Of a DNA stretch of 64,000 nucleotides, positions 60,977 to 64,000 are shown piece after piece. A program made the translations under genes and the position numbers. Position 1 is the stretch's first letter; each line of letters begins with the position of its first letter. Under the pieces are notes generated by a model that worked only from the letters and a program-made list of their open reading frames with translations, was not told the DNA's origin and searched no databases. Origin of the DNA: Acidobacteriota bacterium (GTDB lineage Bacteria; Acidobacteriota; Terriglobia; Terriglobales; Acidobacteriaceae); contig JAGWNX010000005.1 of assembly GCA_028872955.1 (NCBI GenBank), positions 24,516 through 88,515 on the forward strand. The letters are read 5' to 3'.

Positions 60977-61645
60977 ATGTTCTCCAAGACCGGATTCCTG
61001 GCAGCCGGTAACACTTCCGAAGCCGCCGTAACTGCCCTCGAGCTGAGCCTCGAGGTGCAGCAGGAGAGCGCGGCCATCGCGCACGGCCTCAAGCGCCAGG
61101 ATACGGAGCTGCTGGACCAGCTGATTGACACCTATCAGCATCGCCTGCTGCGCTATCTGCTCTTCCTCACCGGCCGGCGCGAGGTTGCAGAGGACCTGTT
61201 TCAGGAGACCTGGGTTCGCGTCCTGCTGCGGGGCGCGCAGTTCAATGGCAAGTCCCGCTTTGACACCTGGCTGTTTACCATTGCGCGTAACCTGGTCATC
61301 GACCTCTCGCGCAAGCGCACCATGTCCAGCCTGGAGGAGTTGACCGAAGGCCGCGACGACGAGCGTGGGCTGGAGATCGCCGCCGAGGGCCCCTCGCCGC
61401 TGGATTGCTTCGCGCTCCGTGAGAACGCAGCCGAGGTGGGCGAGGTGCTGCTGAAGCTGGACACCCACTACCGCGAGGTACTGGTGCTGCGCTTCTACGA
61501 GGAGCTCTCCCTGGACGAGATTGCCACCGTCACGCGCGCGCCGCTCTCCACCGTCAAGTCCCGGCTCTACCGCGGACTGGCCGCGCTGCGACCAGCGCTT
61601 GAACGTCTGCGCACTCTGCCGTATCGTCCGGAGGTCAGCCGATGA
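60977..61645 (+). CDS. ECF-type RNA polymerase sigma factor, second locus
   Basis: 222 aa. Region 2: LIDTYQHRLLRYLLFLTGRREVAEDLFQETWVRVLLRGAQFNGKSRFDTWLFTIARNLVIDLSRK. Region 4: LLKLDTHYREVLVLRFYEELSLDEIATVTRAPLSTVKSRLYRGLAALR. ATG 60977 has AAAGG seven bases upstream; ATG 60962 is the alternative. The next gene overlaps by ATGA and encodes a small membrane protein in the usual place of an anti-sigma factor. Confidence 0.9.
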   Translation: MFSKTGFLAAGNTSEAAVTALELSLEVQQESAAIAHGLKRQDTELLDQLIDTYQHRLLRYLLFLTGRREVAEDLFQETWVRVLLRGAQFNGKSRFDTWLFTIARNLVIDLSRKRTMSSLEELTEGRDDERGLEIAAEGPSPLDCFALRENAAEVGEVLLKLDTHYREVLVLRFYEELSLDEIATVTRAPLSTVKSRLYRGLAALRPALERLRTLPYRPEVSR

Positions 61646-62022
61646 GCTCCCTCGACCCGCAACTGTTCTCGCGCGGCGAACTGCAGGCAGCCATCCCCGC
61701 CCTGCGCGCTGCGGCAGACTCCTCGACCGTGGCCAGGACGCACCGCGTCATCCACGCCCGGGCACGCGCCATGCAGCAGCAGCGCAGCCGTGTGCGCAGC
61801 CTGTGGATTCCCCTGGCCGTCTGCTCCGCTCTGCTGGTCATCCTCTCTACCGCCATCTGGAGCCTGCTCGACCAGTACGAGCTGGTGCCCACCGGCGTGC
61901 CAGACTCGGACTTTCAGCTTGCCGTGCTGGTGGTGTGGTTTTTTCCTGTCTCCGCTGCCGTGCTGGCTATGGTATGGTTCCGTCGCAATCAATCTCGTGC
62001 GGAGGATGAGACCACGCGATGA
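61642..62022 (+). CDS. Small two-helix membrane protein, possible anti-sigma
   Basis: 126 aa. A soluble N-terminus of 50 residues (SLDPQLFSRGELQAAIPALRAAADS) is followed by two hydrophobic segments, IPLAVCSALLVILSTAIWSLL and LAVLVVWFFPVSAAVLAMVW, and a charged tail. There is no zinc-finger motif. Its ATGA overlap with the sigma gene and topology make a membrane-bound regulator likely. Function unproven. Confidence 0.7.
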   Translation: MSSLDPQLFSRGELQAAIPALRAAADSSTVARTHRVIHARARAMQQQRSRVRSLWIPLAVCSALLVILSTAIWSLLDQYELVPTGVPDSDFQLAVLVVWFFPVSAAVLAMVWFRRNQSRAEDETTR

Positions 62023-62567
62023 GCAGACCCGAGGCACACAACCTGATGCAGGCCCGCAACGGCAACCCCGAGGGCGACGACGCCCTGCGGATGATTCCTA
62101 ACTGGTCGATCGCTCTGGCCATTCTCGTCTTTGCCGCCGTGCAGGTGCTCTTCCACCACGTACTGCCCCACCAGAAGCATGACATGCTGCCCATGCGCCT
62201 GCTGATGGGCTACTCCTGGGGTACAGCCTTTGCCAGCTACGTGCTGCTGGTCGGCTATGTCAGCCGCGATGTGAAGCGGCGCAAGATGACTGCCGGCCTG
62301 TGGATGCTGATCGTCATCCTGATGCCGGGCGGTATCGGCGCGGTAGTCTACTTTCTGCTGCGCCAGCCGATCTTGTCGCGCTGCCCCCACTGCCGTACGG
62401 AGATTGCAGCCGACTTCCACTTCTGCCCGCAATGCCAGTTTCAGATGGCTCCGGTCTGCGGTCAGTGCTACCGCGGAGTCCGCATCACGGACGCCTACTG
62501 CACCCAGTGCGGGCATGACCTGACAGAAGACCACACGCCATCGCGGCTGCGCGCTTATAGTGAGTAG
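62019..62567 (+). CDS. Membrane protein with C-terminal double zinc ribbon
   Basis: 182 aa. Three hydrophobic segments (WSIALAILVFAAVQVLF; YSWGTAFASYVLLVGYV; LWMLIVILMPGGIGAVVYFLL) precede four CxxC motifs: CPHC, CPQC, CGQC and CTQC, spaced as a double zinc-ribbon (DZR). PLDc_N-like PGGIGAVVYFLLR joins the two parts. It overlaps the previous gene by ATGA, so sigma, small membrane protein and this protein are one unit. Role unknown. Confidence 0.78.
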   Translation: MSRPEAHNLMQARNGNPEGDDALRMIPNWSIALAILVFAAVQVLFHHVLPHQKHDMLPMRLLMGYSWGTAFASYVLLVGYVSRDVKRRKMTAGLWMLIVILMPGGIGAVVYFLLRQPILSRCPHCRTEIAADFHFCPQCQFQMAPVCGQCYRGVRITDAYCTQCGHDLTEDHTPSRLRAYSE

Positions 62568-62582
62568 AGCAGCCGCAGCCCC

Positions 62583-63389
62583 ATGCCACTCAAAGTCCTG
62601 ATCGTTGACGATGAACCGCTTGCCCGTCAGGAGCTCCAATACCTGCTGGAGAGCGGTGGTGGCGTTGACGTGGTGGGCCTCGGAACCAATGGCATCGAAG
62701 CCGTCGAACTGATCCGCGAGAAACACCCGGAGGTCGTCTTCCTTGACGTCCACATGCCGGGGCTCGACGGCTTTGCCGTGCTCAAAAAGCTGCTCGAGCG
62801 CAAGATTCCTATGCCGCAGGTCGTCTTCGCCACGGCCTATGATCAGTACGCGGTGCGCGCCTTTGAAGTGAATGCGGTGGACTACCTGCTGAAGCCGTTT
62901 GACCGCAAACGCGTGCTGCAGACCCTTGAGAAGGCACGCAAACGCCGCGCCACTGTGGCCGAGCAGCCTGCAGGCCTGAGCGACGAGACCGAGCGCAAGC
63001 TCAACACCCTGTTGCGCCTGGTGGAGGAGCAGACGCAGGCCCCCAGACCGGCCGCGCAGAAGGTGATCGTTCGCACCCAGAATCGCCTGCTGCTCGTCGA
63101 TCAGCGCGAGATCTGCTACGCCGCCATCGCCGACGGCACCATCAACGTCGCCACCACCACGCTGGAAGGCCAGTCCAACTGCCGCACCCTCGAGGAGCTG
63201 CTGGAGCAACTGGACGCCAACCTGTTCTGGCGGGTGCACCGCTCCTACGTCATCAACATGCAGCACATTCGCGAGGTGGTGCCCTGGTTCAAGTCCAGCT
63301 ACCAGCTACGCATGGATGACCCGAAGAAGACCGAGATCCCGGTGAGCCGCGCCCAGACCAGGCGCCTGAAAGAGCTCTTTAACCTGTAG
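62583..63389 (+). CDS. LytTR-family response regulator
   Basis: 268 aa. Receiver domain with DDE near residue 9 (LIVDDEPLARQEL), phospho-acceptor in VVFLDVHMPGLDGF (Asp near 55), T/S and K in FATAYDQYAVRAF and VDYLLKPFD. The LytTR DNA-binding domain spans about 160-268: VRTQNRLLLVDQREICYAAIADGTINVAT and RVHRSYVINMQHIREVVPWFKSSYQLRMDD, ending IPVSRAQTRRLKELF. The cognate LytS-type kinase is not in the window. It starts 16 bases after the zinc-ribbon gene and may share its transcript. Confidence 0.92.
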   Translation: MPLKVLIVDDEPLARQELQYLLESGGGVDVVGLGTNGIEAVELIREKHPEVVFLDVHMPGLDGFAVLKKLLERKIPMPQVVFATAYDQYAVRAFEVNAVDYLLKPFDRKRVLQTLEKARKRRATVAEQPAGLSDETERKLNTLLRLVEEQTQAPRPAAQKVIVRTQNRLLLVDQREICYAAIADGTINVATTTLEGQSNCRTLEELLEQLDANLFWRVHRSYVINMQHIREVVPWFKSSYQLRMDDPKKTEIPVSRAQTRRLKELFNL

Positions 63390-63546
63390 TGTTCGATTAA
63401 TCTGCTAAACCTTTCGCGCCTTTCACGGGCGGTTCGTTAAACATCAAAGCCGCATGGCAATGCTGCGAAACGCAGATACTGCTAATCCTTAATTTCGTTA
63501 TCATATTGTTGGCAAATAAGCATACAGTAATAGGTCGGAGAATCGA

Positions 63547-64000
63547 GTGCATTTGATTCCACACAAAAGACTCACTAACATAATTTGGATAAGTGTTTTT
63601 ACCGCCATGCTAGCATGGCTACTACTTTTCCCGACAGGTTGGGACTTCAATGTCATCGCACGCGCTATTCATTCCGAAAAACTGAACATGGATCCATATT
63701 CAGTCGACATTGCTCGAGTTCAATCTTTCTACATGCGGCCGATTCACATCGCTGGCGAAGATCCACCTTTTGGCTACGTGTATCCGCCAATCACGCTATT
63801 AGCACTCAACCGACTCAAACATATTCCGCCTGGCATTACAGCATCGATCTATCTATTGCTATGCATAGCGAGCATCACAGTCGCTCCGTCTTTTCTAAGG
63901 ACTGTAGCATTCGAAGACGAAATAACGACACTGCAGCCAATCATCCCTATTTTGCTTTTCTTCCCAGGCCTTATTGCAAGCGGCACGATTATGGGTGGGA
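63547..64000 (+). CDS. Polytopic membrane protein, GT87/DUF2029-like, cut by window edge
   Basis: 151 residues visible, GTG start with GGAG six bases upstream. The first hydrophobic helix (IIWISVFTAMLAWLLLFPTG) is followed by a periplasmic loop (DFNVIARAIHSEKLNMDPYS...) and DPPFGYVYPPITLLAL, the arrangement of GT87/DUF2029 glycosyltransferases that use polyprenol-linked sugars (conserved acidic residue in the first loop and YPP before helix two). Two more helices are visible, and the frame runs off the end. Codon use is AT-rich (ATA, TTA, CTA, AGA), unlike all other genes here, suggesting recent transfer. Family assignment is tentative. Confidence 0.7.
   Translation, partial: MHLIPHKRLTNIIWISVFTAMLAWLLLFPTGWDFNVIARAIHSEKLNMDPYSVDIARVQSFYMRPIHIAGEDPPFGYVYPPITLLALNRLKHIPPGITASIYLLLCIASITVAPSFLRTVAFEDEITTLQPIIPILLFFPGLIASGTIMGG

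Noticed and set aside
1..64000. CRISPR arrays, insertion sequences, prophage, toxin-antitoxin or restriction genes
   Set aside because: No regularly spaced repeats, transposase, integrase, Cas, methylase or phage structural motif was recognised in any frame.

Overview
The window looks like one contiguous piece of an Acidobacteriota chromosome, most likely class Terriglobia (Terriglobus/Granulicella/Edaphobacter relatives). This is inferred from gene content. The sequence is GC-rich and densely coding. It carries a TonB-dependent-receptor-like barrel with an N-terminal carboxypeptidase-regulatory-like domain, a secreted VWFA-related protein of the acidobacterial type, many secreted TPR proteins, GH28 and GH43 glycosidases, and a complete-looking lipid A/Kdo section of a diderm envelope. 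No transposase, integrase, phage gene, CRISPR array or rRNA was seen. One tRNA (Ala, GGC) is present. No gene-free stretch exceeds 300 bases; the longest are 47756-48040, 51716-51951 and 46542-46771.

Left part (1-23 kb): a truncated membrane protein; a Tat-exported lactonase-like propeller; DinG helicase divergent from the ribosome GTPase Der; an acyltransferase; TrmFO. Then comes a tightly overlapping envelope operon (waaA, lpxK, a GT9 heptosyltransferase, an ICMT-like methyltransferase, DUF3108, DUF2007, queC). A secreted TPR protein with its own terminator follows, then moeA-moaC-GH43, then egtB-egtD (ergothioneine) and a VIT1/CCC1 metal transporter on the minus strand.

Middle (23-46 kb): a co-directional run of exported proteins (DUF5666, TonB receptor, VWA, TPR) that may be one surface system. 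An Lhr-type helicase, a small DUF5522 gene and kdsC lie on the minus strand with two large secreted proteins of unknown role. Then trxB, a GNAT enzyme, a molybdate-type HTH-TOBE regulator divergent from an outer-membrane barrel, yggS-yggU, and a GH28 pectinase whose apparent terminator lies inside yggU.

Right part (46-64 kb): a tandem pair of small paralogous unknown proteins; an MBL-fold hydrolase divergent from a 1-Cys peroxiredoxin with a CRP/FNR-like palindrome between them; an ECF sigma/anti-sigma/esterase operon in which the anti-sigma carries a TonB-C-like domain; tRNA-Ala; a large exported TPR-type protein; rnc-lepB-lepB-asmA; a protein resembling an M1 peptidase with the zinc site lost; an rRNA/tRNA methyltransferase; a second ECF sigma operon ending in a LytTR response regulator. 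After about 63,390 the base composition turns clearly AT-richer and a partial GT87/DUF2029-like membrane protein runs off the edge, suggesting the border of a horizontally acquired surface-polysaccharide region.

Most genes are ordinary housekeeping or envelope genes. The parts least explained by known systems are the exported cluster at 23.4-31.1 kb, the small-protein pair at 46.0-46.5 kb, the two proteins with degenerate protease-like sites, and the anti-sigma/TonB-C fusion.
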